Source: Veillonella rodentium (GTDB lineage: Bacteria; Bacillota; Negativicutes; Veillonellales; Veillonellaceae). Taken from it: a stretch of DNA of 64,000 bases. Positions 14,578 through 22,891 of the stretch are shown piece after piece. Under the pieces are notes generated by a model. It did no database searches and was not told where the DNA came from. It saw nothing but the letters and a program-made list of their open reading frames with translations. The DNA lies in contig NZ_LT906470.1 in NCBI RefSeq assembly GCF_900187285.1, forward strand, positions 821,501 to 885,500, in the 5' to 3' direction. The position numbers and the translations under genes are program-made. How positions within the stretch are numbered: position 1 is the first letter of the stretch; every line of letters begins with the position of its first letter.

Positions 14578-15400
14578 TATAGAACGTGTAAAAGAAGCTA
14601 TTAATGTTGCTGATGCGGTATTAGTTGGTATTGGGGCCGGTATGTCTACTGCAGCGGGTCTGACTTATAGTGGGGAACGTTTTCATAAATACTTTGATGA
14701 CTTTCACAAAAAGTATGGTATCACAGATATGTATTCTGGTGGATTCTATTCATTTGAAAGCATGGAAGAATATTGGGCGTGGTGGAGCCGTCATATCTAC
14801 TATAATCGCTATGATATTTCAACAGGTGAACCTTATATTCGGTTGATGGAGTTGTTACAAAATAAGAATTACTTTGTGATTACCACTAATGTAGATCATC
14901 AAATGCAATTTGCTGGAGTGGATAAAAATAGATTTTATTATATGCAAGGTGATTATGGCTTGTGGCAATGCTCTGAGCCATGTCATCAAAAGACTTATGA
15001 TAATGAAGAACAAGTGCGTCGTATGGTGAAAGAACAAAAGGATATGAAAATTCCCACAGAATTAATTCCTCACTGTCCTAGATGTGGCGAACTAATGACG
15101 ATGAATTTACGTGTCGACGGTGCCTTTGTGCAAGACGAAGGTTGGTATGCGACTCAAAAACGATATGCAAGTTTTATAGAGAATTATAAAGATAAGAAAA
15201 TTGTATTGTTAGAACTTGGTGTTGGTTATAATACGCCGATGATTATCAAATATCCATTTATGCGGATGGCACATGACAATATAGACACACTATATGTACC
15301 GGTTAATATTGAAAAACAATCGATTCCATTTGATATTCAGCGAAACACAATATCATTTAATAATGACATACAAAAGGTATTGAATGATTTGTTAGTTTAA
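14549..15400 (+). CDS. Class M sirtuin (SirTM-like) ADP-ribosyltransferase
   Basis: 283 residues. Rossmann NAD-binding start: VGIGAGMSTAAGLTYSGERF (GAGMS at 29-33). The TTNVDHQ segment carries N114 and D116. Where deacetylase sirtuins have the catalytic His, YMQGDYGLWQC has Gln133, as reported for SirTMs, which transfer ADP-ribose and do not deacylate. The zinc module is C141, C145, C176 and C179 (CSEPC ... CPRC). GVGYNTP closes the NAD site. Its overlap with the macrodomain gene implies an opposing writer/eraser pair. The acceptor protein is unknown because GcvH-L and LplA are not beside it. Confidence 0.85.
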   Translation: MTSTTNYWDNIERVKEAINVADAVLVGIGAGMSTAAGLTYSGERFHKYFDDFHKKYGITDMYSGGFYSFESMEEYWAWWSRHIYYNRYDISTGEPYIRLMELLQNKNYFVITTNVDHQMQFAGVDKNRFYYMQGDYGLWQCSEPCHQKTYDNEEQVRRMVKEQKDMKIPTELIPHCPRCGELMTMNLRVDGAFVQDEGWYATQKRYASFIENYKDKKIVLLELGVGYNTPMIIKYPFMRMAHDNIDTLYVPVNIEKQSIPFDIQRNTISFNNDIQKVLNDLLV

Positions 15401-15417
15401 GAAGGAGTTAATGTACT

Positions 15418-15915
15418 ATGAATTATAAATACACCTATGAAAGCCCATTAGGAACTATGATTATGCTTGGTACATTGACTTACTTAACAGATTTGTTTTT
15501 TGTTGATGAAAGTCACGCACCGTCTTATGATGATGCGGAGTATATCGATCAGTTGACCGGTCCTTTTGAGGTGACTGTTATGTGGCTCAATGATTATTTT
15601 AAAGGGCAGAGACCACGTATATATCCGCCGATGCAATTGGAAGGTTCTGCGTTCAGAAGGTCAGTATGGTCTATACTTCAAACGATACCATATGGTGAAA
15701 CGACTACATACGGTGCGATTGGAAAACAGATTGCAAAGGCGCAAGGTAAAGACAGTATGTCCGCTCAGGCGGTAGGAGGAGCTGTAGGTCATAATCCTAT
15801 ATCCATCATCATTCCATGCCATCGCGTAGTGGGGGCTAACGGACAGATGACGGGGTATGCAGGAGGCATCGCTCGTAAAGAATATATGCTTCGATTGGAA
15901 CAAGAGCATAAATGA
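15418..15915 (+). CDS. ogt: Methylated-DNA-protein-cysteine methyltransferase
   Basis: 165 residues. A degenerate N-terminal RNase H-like domain (1-75) is followed by the DNA-binding and active-site domain: SAFRRSVWSILQTIPYGETTTYGAIG (winged helix with Arg finger) and IIIPCHRVVG with acceptor C134. GYAGGIARKEYMLRLE completes the family pattern. The protein repairs O6-alkylguanine by suicidal alkyl transfer. GAAGGAG lies before the ATG, 17 bp after the sirtuin gene, so it is probably the third gene of the macrodomain-SirTM operon. DNA composition rises towards the core level within this gene, so it may be the island's right border. Confidence 0.92.
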   Translation: MNYKYTYESPLGTMIMLGTLTYLTDLFFVDESHAPSYDDAEYIDQLTGPFEVTVMWLNDYFKGQRPRIYPPMQLEGSAFRRSVWSILQTIPYGETTTYGAIGKQIAKAQGKDSMSAQAVGGAVGHNPISIIIPCHRVVGANGQMTGYAGGIARKEYMLRLEQEHK

Positions 15916-16001
15916 TAGATGGGAATCAAAGTATAAATGATTGATGCAGGATTACTTTCAGATAAAGTATCTGTTGCGGTGATTGTACTGTGTTGAATTG
16001 A

Positions 16002-16013
16002 ATTCTATAGAAT
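16002..16013. promoter_or_regulatory. Palindrome upstream of ilvE
   Basis: ATTCTATAGAAT, a perfect 12-bp palindrome about 70 bp before the ilvE start. Its 10-bp core TTCTATAGAA recurs at 17855-17864 just upstream of the VTT gene's -10. A shared regulator is possible. Confidence 0.4.
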
Positions 16014-16082
16014 CTATTGAAATTACATGCGTATAGTGTTAAGATTATTCATATATTCATGAATGTTTTGGAGGTTATGGTT

Positions 16083-17105
16083 ATGAGTAAAAATATCGAC
16101 TGGGACAATATCGGGTTCGGTTACATGGAAACCGATTACCGTTATTTATCTACATATAAAGATGGTAAATGGGATGAAGGCGGACTGATTACAGATGCCA
16201 ATGTCGTTTTAAATGAATGTGCCGGTGTATTCCAATATGCGCAAACTGTTTTTGAAGGATTGAAAGCATATTATACAAAAGATGGTCATATCGTATGCTT
16301 CCGTCCGGACTTGAATGCGGAACGCATGAATAATTCTGCAGAACGTCTTGTGATGCCTATATTGCCTGAAGGCAGATTTGTAGAAGCCGTAAAAAAAGTA
16401 GTAGAAGCAAATAAAGATTTCGTACCTCCATATGGTCACGGTGCAAGTCTTTATATTCGTCCTTATATGATGGGCACAAATTCCGTTATCGGTGTAAAGC
16501 CGGCGGATGAATATCAGTTCCGCGTTTTTACGACACCCGTAGGGCCTTATTTTAAAGGCGGTGCTAAACCGATTAAAATCCGTATCACTGACTTTGACCG
16601 TGCAGCTCCACATGGTACCGGTCATATTAAAGCGGGCCTGAACTATGCGATGAGCTTGTATGCGATTACCGATGCTCACAAAGCGGGTTATGCGGAGAAT
16701 ATGTATCTTGATGCGGCTACACGCACACATGTAGAGGAAACCGGTGGTGCAAACTTTATCTTTATTACAAAGGACGGTACTCTTGTAACGCCTAAATCTG
16801 ATAGTATTTTGCCGTCCATCACACGTCGATCCTTGATGCATGTGGCTGAACATTATCTCGGCATGAAGGTGGAACATCGTCCGGTGCATGTAGATGAGTT
16901 GAAAGACTTTGCTGAAATCGGTCTCTGCGGTACTGCAGCGGTTATTTCTCCGGTAGGTTTGATTCATACTGAAAAGGGTGATATCAATGTCCCTGCCGGT
17001 ATGGATGATATGGGTCCTGTAACGAAAAAATTATATGATACATTGCTTGGCATTCAACATTGTGAAATTAAAGCACCTGAAGGCTGGGTTGTGAAAATCT
17101 GTTAA
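16083..17105 (+). CDS. ilvE: Branched-chain amino acid aminotransferase
   Basis: 340 residues, normal for the class IV PLP enzyme that interconverts Ile, Leu and Val with their 2-oxo acids. Visible signatures: the early IDWDNIGFGYMETDY, FQYAQTVFEGLKAYY, FRPDLNAERMNNSAERLVMP, and IKAGLNYAMSLYAITDAHKAGY, which carries the PLP lysine. EETGGANFIFIT, the SILPSITRRSL loop and EIGLCGTAAVISPVG follow. ATG 16083 is used because GGAGG is 8 nt upstream; ATG 16077 would be only 2 nt away. It is monocistronic: a hairpin at 17200 follows, and the next gene is on the other strand. Confidence 0.95.
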   Translation: MSKNIDWDNIGFGYMETDYRYLSTYKDGKWDEGGLITDANVVLNECAGVFQYAQTVFEGLKAYYTKDGHIVCFRPDLNAERMNNSAERLVMPILPEGRFVEAVKKVVEANKDFVPPYGHGASLYIRPYMMGTNSVIGVKPADEYQFRVFTTPVGPYFKGGAKPIKIRITDFDRAAPHGTGHIKAGLNYAMSLYAITDAHKAGYAENMYLDAATRTHVEETGGANFIFITKDGTLVTPKSDSILPSITRRSLMHVAEHYLGMKVEHRPVHVDELKDFAEIGLCGTAAVISPVGLIHTEKGDINVPAGMDDMGPVTKKLYDTLLGIQHCEIKAPEGWVVKIC

Positions 17106-17199
17106 TAAAAATGCGCTGATTATTTAACGGCTCATAAAAAATGGCTTATTAAAAAGCATTAGTACAGAAGAGATTAGTAAATAGCGTGTATATAAAATG

Positions 17200-17230
17200 A
17201 CGGCATCTATCGTATGGTAGATGCCGTTTG
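17200..17230. terminator. Possible bidirectional terminator between ilvE and the thioesterase gene
   Basis: Perfect 10-bp stem ACGGCATCTA/TAGATGCCGT with an 8-nt loop, placed between convergent genes. T-rich on the plus side (TTTGTT); weaker on the other. Confidence 0.65.
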
Positions 17231-17311
17231 TTATATCATTCAGTTTTGATTTGCGTCGTATGGGGATTATAGGGTAACGCGTATTATTGTGTAATTTTAT
17301 AACTCTAAATC

Positions 17312-17704
17312 TTAATTTGATTTTGCGCGACTGATTACTTTAACCATGAATTTATCATTGTTGATGATGAATCGTTCATGCGTACCGCGGCCGATGATAC
17401 CTATTCCATCAGATGCTTCAATATCAAATGTGATTTTGCGACCTTCGACTGCGCTGACGGTAGCTTTTGCCGTAATCGTTGCGCCGAGAGGTGACGGTGC
17501 TTCGTGAGTGATGGATAGGGAAATCCCCACCGTGCCTTCGCCGGCTTCCAGATGTGGTTGTACGGCTGCCTGTGCGGCTTCTTCCATGAGGGCGCACATA
17601 GCGGGTGTGGCGAATACGTCTAGAGCGCCGGATTTCATTGTTTTTGCGATATTAGATTCTGTAACGACGACAGTGGCTGTTGCTGTTTGACCTGCTGATA
17701 TCAT
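17312..17704 (-). CDS. FlK-like hotdog-fold thioesterase
   Basis: 130 residues, the size of a single hotdog domain. The catalytic-type residues of the fluoroacetyl-CoA thioesterase (FlK) group can be placed: T33 in DVFATPAM, E41/E42 in ALMEEAA, and H67 in SLSITHEAP. The core helix is PAMCALMEEAAQAAV, and the strands TITAKATVSAVEGRKITFDIEA complete the fold. It hydrolyses a short acyl-CoA by family inference; the substrate is unknown. It reads convergently with ilvE, with its own upstream AT-rich region. Confidence 0.85.
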   Translation of the reverse strand: MISAGQTATATVVVTESNIAKTMKSGALDVFATPAMCALMEEAAQAAVQPHLEAGEGTVGISLSITHEAPSPLGATITAKATVSAVEGRKITFDIEASDGIGIIGRGTHERFIINNDKFMVKVISRAKSN

Positions 17705-17854
17705 AGTAGTATACCTTCTTTCGTTGAGAATATTGTTGTAATAATTGTATTATACATCTTTAAACAATTTTTATACCATTTTATGGTAAATAAATTTTAT
17801 GTTATTAGTGTTATTAGAATCATATTTTTTATGCTGCATAACTGGTTATAACGG

Positions 17855-17877
17855 TTCTATAGAATCCGTGATATAAT
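17855..17877 (+). promoter_or_regulatory. Extended -10 promoter with palindromic site before the VTT gene
   Basis: TGATATAAT (17869-17877) is an extended -10 without a good -35. Immediately upstream, TTCTATAGAA (17855-17864) occupies the spacer and matches the palindrome ahead of ilvE. Confidence 0.45.
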
Positions 17878-17906
17878 GGAACTAGTTTTTATAAAACGAG
17901 GTATAT

Positions 17907-18644
17907 ATGAGTAAAAGACAGTTAAAGCCTTCCGGTGAAGGCTGGGTTCAGTTAATAGCAGGCATCGGTTTTATTGCCCTATTAATTGCCATTAATATAG
18001 TAGATCCTACATTTTATCCGACCATGTGGCATCTGGCTACAGATGGATCGATGGAGGAAATCGCAGAGTATATTCAAAGCTTCGGGCCTATGGCGATGTT
18101 GATCAGCATGGTTCTCGACATTTTTGTTAATGCGGTCGGCTTTTTACCATCCATTTTTATTTCTACGGCTAACGGTTTGGTTTTCGGTATGTGGCCTGGT
18201 ATTATTATCTCCTGGCTCGCTGAAACGATTGGCGTCGTTATCAGCTTTTATATCATGCGATACTTCTTGCGCGATACGGCGGATAAACTGATTGCCAAGA
18301 GCAGCGTGCTGATGAAAGTAGATGATTTTTCCGGTAAAAACGGCTTTGTCGTTATGCTTTTCGCACGGTCGTTACCGTATTTCCCGTCCGGTGTTATCAC
18401 GGCTTTGGGCGCTATCAGTAAGATTAAACCTCGTGATTATATCTTGGCCAATTTAATCGGTAAGTTTCCTTCGACGGCGCTCGAAGTCGCCATCGGTACG
18501 GATATCGTTAATTTTCAGGACAATATGTCTCGACTCGGTATCATCGTCGTCGTGGCAGGCATTGTATATTTTATATTGTGGAAAGTATATAAATATTACA
18601 TCAATAAACGAAATGCCGAGCAGGACCATGATCCGAATGTGTAA
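17907..18644 (+). CDS. TVP38/TMEM64 (VTT/DedA-like) membrane protein
   Basis: 245 residues. An N-terminal helix (LIAGIGFIALLIAINIV) is followed by the VTT core: GFLPSIFISTANGLVFGMWPGIIISWLAETIG, the ISFYIMRYFLRD segment, and FSGKNGFVVMLFARSLPYFPSG with the conserved Arg-x-x-P. A last helix (IIVVVAGIVYFILWKVYK) ends the domain. VTT/DedA proteins are lipid scramblases/flippases or envelope homeostasis factors; the exact activity here is unknown. ACGAGG precedes the ATG. Confidence 0.88.
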   Translation: MSKRQLKPSGEGWVQLIAGIGFIALLIAINIVDPTFYPTMWHLATDGSMEEIAEYIQSFGPMAMLISMVLDIFVNAVGFLPSIFISTANGLVFGMWPGIIISWLAETIGVVISFYIMRYFLRDTADKLIAKSSVLMKVDDFSGKNGFVVMLFARSLPYFPSGVITALGAISKIKPRDYILANLIGKFPSTALEVAIGTDIVNFQDNMSRLGIIVVVAGIVYFILWKVYKYYINKRNAEQDHDPNV

Positions 18645-18758
18645 TAATCGCAGCTAGTTAATGTCGAGTTACAGAGCAGCGTGTGATTTGTAATGATGCT
18701 ATTGAATGCATAGCGTAATAGAACGTAGATATTGTTATTATGTGAAAGAGGCGATTTT

Positions 18759-19952
18759 ATGAGCTTTTCTCTTCCTGAACGGGTGACCTTGAAAGGTCCT
18801 AATTTTATTCGTGAAGTTTTTGAACGTGGTGTAGGCGTAGATGGTTTTATCAGTTTCGGTATCGGTAATCCCGCTCCCGAGGCGATTCCCGTTGAAATTA
18901 TTGAAAAAGCTTTTGATGAAGTGGTACATTCAAACCCTATGAGTCTGTTGCAATACGGACCGATGCAAGGGGATGCCAGACTTGCTGAATTGACTTTACA
19001 GCGCTTGGTTAAAGCGCATCATATGAATCCGGAAGGCCAAGGTCTCATCATTTCTAATGGAGCGGGACAACTGTTAGGACTTGTGCCTATTACCGTTATT
19101 GAAACGGGTGACGAAGTGTACATGGATGAGTTCACCTTTACCAGTGCAATTAATTCGGTGCGTAATATGGGCGGTAAGGCTGTTGGTATTAAAACAGATG
19201 AATACGGGATGATTCCGGCTGAGCTGGAAAAGGCTGCTCAATCGGGAAAGGGGAAATATATCTATCTCATTCCTAATTTTCAAAATCCTACAGGGATTAC
19301 GATGCCACTGGAGCGACGGAAAGAGATTTACGCCGTTGCCTCAAAATATGATTTATTTATTTATGAAGATGATCCTTACGGTGAAATTCGCTTTGCCGGT
19401 GAATATATTCCGACGTTTAAGTCTTTTGATACGGAGGACCGTGTCCTTTATGCAGGTTCTTATTCCAAGACGTTATCGGCAGGTCTTCGGGTAGGTTTCT
19501 TGTTCGGGCCGGCGAAGATTATCGAGGTGATTCAGGCCCTTAAAAATAATACGGCCGGGCAGATGCCGTTAGTGACACAGAAGGTAGTGGCATACGTTTT
19601 AGATACCATTGATTATGATGCACACCTCGATAATGTACGCAAGGTATATAAAATGAAGTGCGATGCATTGCTTAACGCTTTCGATACATATGCAAGCTCT
19701 AAAGTTCATCTTACAAAGCCCACAGGCGGTATGTTCGCATGGATGACGATGCCGGAATCCGTCGACTGTGATGCATTCTTTGAAGCCTGCATGGATAAGA
19801 ATGTGGGCATAATTAAATGCGGAGCCTTCGCGGCGGACGGAGCCGGTGAGGGTCATGCATTCCGCTTGAGCTATACGGTGCCGACTGTTGAGGAAATCAC
19901 AAAAGGGATGGAGATTTTAGGCGCCTTAACGAAAGAATTTTGTGGCGAATAA
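18759..19952 (+). CDS. Class I PLP-dependent aminotransferase (2-aminoadipate/aromatic type)
   Basis: 397 residues. Recognisable elements: ISFGIGNPAPEAIP (substrate-binding start), LQYGPMQGDARLAEL, IISNGAGQLLGL, YLIPNFQNPTGITMPLERR (PLP-phosphate/Asn), IYEDDPYGEIRF and the Schiff-base lysine in AGSYSKTLSAGLRVGF. The last is the pattern of the LysN/KAT II and MocR catalytic domain group. There is no N-terminal GntR domain, so it is an enzyme and not a MocR regulator. The exact amino donor cannot be told. ATG 18759 is preferred over 18732 because AAAGAGG is 8 nt upstream. Confidence 0.88.
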   Translation: MSFSLPERVTLKGPNFIREVFERGVGVDGFISFGIGNPAPEAIPVEIIEKAFDEVVHSNPMSLLQYGPMQGDARLAELTLQRLVKAHHMNPEGQGLIISNGAGQLLGLVPITVIETGDEVYMDEFTFTSAINSVRNMGGKAVGIKTDEYGMIPAELEKAAQSGKGKYIYLIPNFQNPTGITMPLERRKEIYAVASKYDLFIYEDDPYGEIRFAGEYIPTFKSFDTEDRVLYAGSYSKTLSAGLRVGFLFGPAKIIEVIQALKNNTAGQMPLVTQKVVAYVLDTIDYDAHLDNVRKVYKMKCDALLNAFDTYASSKVHLTKPTGGMFAWMTMPESVDCDAFFEACMDKNVGIIKCGAFAADGAGEGHAFRLSYTVPTVEEITKGMEILGALTKEFCGE

Positions 19953-20049
19953 GATTTGAATTTGTCCAATAGTTACTCCATAGATTTTATATTATATGGA
20001 ATGTAAAACCGGATTGCTTATATTGTAATCATTATGGTATATCTATATA

Positions 20050-20079
20050 TTGATAAATTTTGATATAACATGATACAAT
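20050..20079 (+). promoter_or_regulatory. Probable promoter of the mrp-like gene
   Basis: TTGATA (20050-20055), 18 bp, TACAAT (20074-20079), about 100 bp before the start codon in an AT-rich intergenic region. Confidence 0.45.
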
Positions 20080-20179
20080 GTTACTAATGTTACTGTAGAT
20101 ACGTTGTATTTACAGTGTAAAAATTAAACTTTTATATAGATTATAAAGGCAAGTCCTTTAAAGAAAGTAGGTGTTTACT

Positions 20180-21013
20180 ATGGGTTGCAGTAGCAGTGGC
20201 AGCGATTGCGGCGGATGCCCATCTCAATCCTCCTGCGGTGGTGGCGCGCCACAACAACCGCAAGATCTTACGGCTCCATTACATGAATTGAGTTCCGTTA
20301 AGCATGTTATCGGTGTTGTTTCCGGTAAAGGCGGCGTAGGCAAGTCCTCGGTTACGAGTTTGATGGCCATTACGATGGCTCGTAAAGGATATAAAGTCGG
20401 TATTCTAGATGCGGATATTACAGGTCCGTCCATTCCTAAAATTTTTGGTATCAAGGAAAAAGCATATGCCGATGAAATCGGTATGTATCCTGTGAAGTCC
20501 AAGGGCGGTATCGATGTTATGTCCGTAAATCTCCTCCTGGAAAACGATACGGATCCTGTTTTATGGCGTGGTCCGATTTTAGGTAATGTGGTTAAACAAT
20601 TCTATAGTGATGTTATTTGGAAGGATATCGATTATTTATTTGTTGATATGCCTCCGGGCACAGGTGATGTGGCGATTACCGTTTATCAATCCTTGAAGTT
20701 GGATGGTATTATCATCGTTACGTCTCCTCAGGATTTGGTATCCATGATTGTTGAAAAGGCCGTAAAAATGGCTGATCTCATGCAAGTGCCGATCATCGGT
20801 GTAGTAGAAAACTACTCTTATTTCCATTGCCCTGATAACGGCAAGGATTATGAGATTTTTGGTAAAAGCCATATTGAAGAAATTCTTCAGAAGTACGGCT
20901 TACTTTTATTGGGTCGTTTGCCGATTGATCCTACCATTGCCAACCTTTGTGATCAAGGCGATATTGAATCCATTGAAAAGACAAATTTGGAGGATGTATC
21001 CTTACCGCAATAG
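20180..21013 (+). CDS. Mrp/NBP35-type iron-sulfur carrier P-loop ATPase
   Basis: 277 residues. A Cys-rich N-terminus (MGCSSSGSDCGGCPSQSSC) precedes the deviant Walker A GVVSGKGGVGKSS. Further motifs are GILDADITGPSIPKIFG, the switch DMPPGTGDVAITVYQS, TSPQDLVSMIVEKAV and ENYSYFHCPDNGK (normally CxxC; here one Cys plus a Cys-less turn). ApbC/Mrp proteins bind and transfer [4Fe-4S] clusters to apo-enzymes using ATP. The N-terminal cysteine cluster resembles the eukaryotic NBP35 type. A terminator follows at 21031. Confidence 0.9.
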   Translation: MGCSSSGSDCGGCPSQSSCGGGAPQQPQDLTAPLHELSSVKHVIGVVSGKGGVGKSSVTSLMAITMARKGYKVGILDADITGPSIPKIFGIKEKAYADEIGMYPVKSKGGIDVMSVNLLLENDTDPVLWRGPILGNVVKQFYSDVIWKDIDYLFVDMPPGTGDVAITVYQSLKLDGIIIVTSPQDLVSMIVEKAVKMADLMQVPIIGVVENYSYFHCPDNGKDYEIFGKSHIEEILQKYGLLLLGRLPIDPTIANLCDQGDIESIEKTNLEDVSLPQ

Positions 21014-21030
21014 GTTATATTCTACATGTG

Positions 21031-21070
21031 AGCTGTACATGCAATCGGTGTGTGTGCAGCTTTCTTTTTT
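21031..21070 (+). terminator. Terminator after the mrp-like gene
   Basis: AGCTGTACA (21031-21039) pairs with TGTGCAGCT (21053-21061) with one G-U pair. A T-rich run follows to 21070. Confidence 0.75.
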
Positions 21071-21253
21071 TATAATAGATTTTATTTATGATACGCAAAT
21101 AAATTTATATTTCTATTTTATATATTATGGATTTATACTAAAGATAATATAATGAAAGCTATAGACGATATGGTATGGCTGTTACTATAATATCCTGAAA
21201 CTTTAATAATGGATTGTTAGGCTTTTTGAAGTCCCTAAGTAGGAGGTATGTAA

Positions 21254-22654
21254 ATGAAGAAACTTATTAATTGGTTAATTCCAATCATCTTAGGTGTAGG
21301 GCTATGGTTTGTGCCTACACCGGAAGGGTTAACCCCACAGTCCTGGCATTTATTCGCCATCTTTGTCGCTACTATCGCAGGCTTTATTACGCAGCCGTTG
21401 CCGATCGGTGGCGTGTCTATTATCGTTATCACAGTTGCTGCATTGACGGGAACATTAAAGATCAGTGAAGGCTTATCCGGCTTTTCTGATACATCAATTT
21501 GGTTAATTGTTGGAGCATTCTTATTCTCTCGTGGTTTTATTAAAACAGGTTTAGGGAAGCGTATTGCGTATAATTTAATCTCGGCTTTTGGCAGCTCAAG
21601 CTTGCGTTTGGCTTATGCATTGGCTTTATCTGATTTGATATTGGCGCCGGCAACACCATCTAATACGGCACGTGTAGGCGGTGTTATCATGCCGATTACA
21701 ACGAGTTTGGCAAAAGCATTCGGTTCTGAACCGCAAAATGGCGCACGTAAGATTGGATCTTTCTTGATGCAATCTATTTATCAGGTTAATACCATTACAT
21801 CTGCCATGTTCCAAACTTCAATGGCCGGTAATACACTGGTCGCTGCATTAGCCTTACAATCCTTTGGTATCGGTATCACTTGGGGGGACTGGGCTATGGC
21901 CGCTATTGTTCCGGGGTTAATTGCATTGTTAATTATGCCATATTTTATATATAAAGCATATCCACCTGAAATTAAAGATGCCCGTGAAGCACAACAAATG
22001 ATTCGTCAAGAATTAAAAGCATTGGGTTCTATGAGCTTCCAGGAGTGGGTCATGCTTGGTGTATTTATTTTAGCGCTTGTATTGTGGGCTACATCTCAGT
22101 TTACACAACTTCATGCAACTGTTGTAGCATTTATTGGTATCTCTATTTTATTAGCTACGGGGGTGCTGATTTGGGATGATGTTAAAAGTGAAAAAGGTGC
22201 CTGGGATACATTGGTATGGATGGGTACCTTGATGGCTTTCGCCGGATTCCTTTCCAAGCTGGGCTTTATCAAATGGGCTACCGTACTAGTTGGCGGTTAT
22301 ATTCCGGAAGGTTCCTGGGTTATTGCATTTATTGTAGCCGTGGTTGTCAATACATATGCACATTATGTATTTGCATCGCTAACGGCGCATATTTCCGCAA
22401 TGTTCGTAGCCTTTTCTGCGATTGCAATTTCCGCAGGTGCACCGCCGATGTTGACATTGTTGATGATCGCTTTCACATCTAATCTCTGTATGTCTTTGAC
22501 TCACTATGCGGCAGGTCCGTCTCCGGTAATCTTCAATACCGGTTATGTTCCTCAAAATACATGGTGGAAACTCGGTTTCTTCACGTCTGTAATCAACTTG
22601 ATTATCTTTATAGGCATTGGTTCCGCATGGATGAAACTGATCGGTATGTGGTAA
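21254..22654 (+). CDS. DASS-family di/tricarboxylate:anion transporter
   Basis: 466 residues, about 11-12 membrane helices. The family signatures are clear: SNTARVGGVIMPI (the substrate/Na+ site around residues 133-145, as in CitT/YflS), and in the second half a long hydrophilic loop followed by TLVWMGTLMAFAGFLSKLGF. ASLTAHISAMFVAF and SLTHYAAGPSPVIFNTGY form the second inverted-repeat half. Bacterial CitT/SodiTl/malate carriers exchange or symport C4-C6 acids. In a lactate/malate-using anaerobe a dicarboxylate role is likely (inference). AGGAGG lies before the ATG. It stands alone between two terminators. Confidence 0.9.
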   Translation: MKKLINWLIPIILGVGLWFVPTPEGLTPQSWHLFAIFVATIAGFITQPLPIGGVSIIVITVAALTGTLKISEGLSGFSDTSIWLIVGAFLFSRGFIKTGLGKRIAYNLISAFGSSSLRLAYALALSDLILAPATPSNTARVGGVIMPITTSLAKAFGSEPQNGARKIGSFLMQSIYQVNTITSAMFQTSMAGNTLVAALALQSFGIGITWGDWAMAAIVPGLIALLIMPYFIYKAYPPEIKDAREAQQMIRQELKALGSMSFQEWVMLGVFILALVLWATSQFTQLHATVVAFIGISILLATGVLIWDDVKSEKGAWDTLVWMGTLMAFAGFLSKLGFIKWATVLVGGYIPEGSWVIAFIVAVVVNTYAHYVFASLTAHISAMFVAFSAIAISAGAPPMLTLLMIAFTSNLCMSLTHYAAGPSPVIFNTGYVPQNTWWKLGFFTSVINLIIFIGIGSAWMKLIGMW

Positions 22655-22742
22655 GCTCGTATAAATTGTTATTATAAATCAAGATTTACATGGTATAATT
22701 ACAGTCCAATTTTATTGATGTAAACGATCTATGTATACATGA

Positions 22743-22768
22743 AGCCGTCCCGTTGGGGACGGCTTTTT
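22743..22768 (+). terminator. Terminator after the DASS transporter
   Basis: AGCCGTCCC (22743-22751) and GGGACGGCT (22756-22764), 4-nt loop, followed by TTTTT. Confidence 0.9.
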
Positions 22769-22891
22769 GTGATAAAATAAGAGCAGTAATCATATGTGAT
22801 TAATCTGTAATACTATTATAGATTATATGAATAGTGAAAGTATTCATTATGATTGTATGATTACATGTATGCTTTTGCATAGGAGGTACAT

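Noticed and set aside
16209-16967. 252-codon minus-strand open frame
   Set aside because: Lies entirely within ilvE on the opposite strand, with no ribosome site or recognisable motif.
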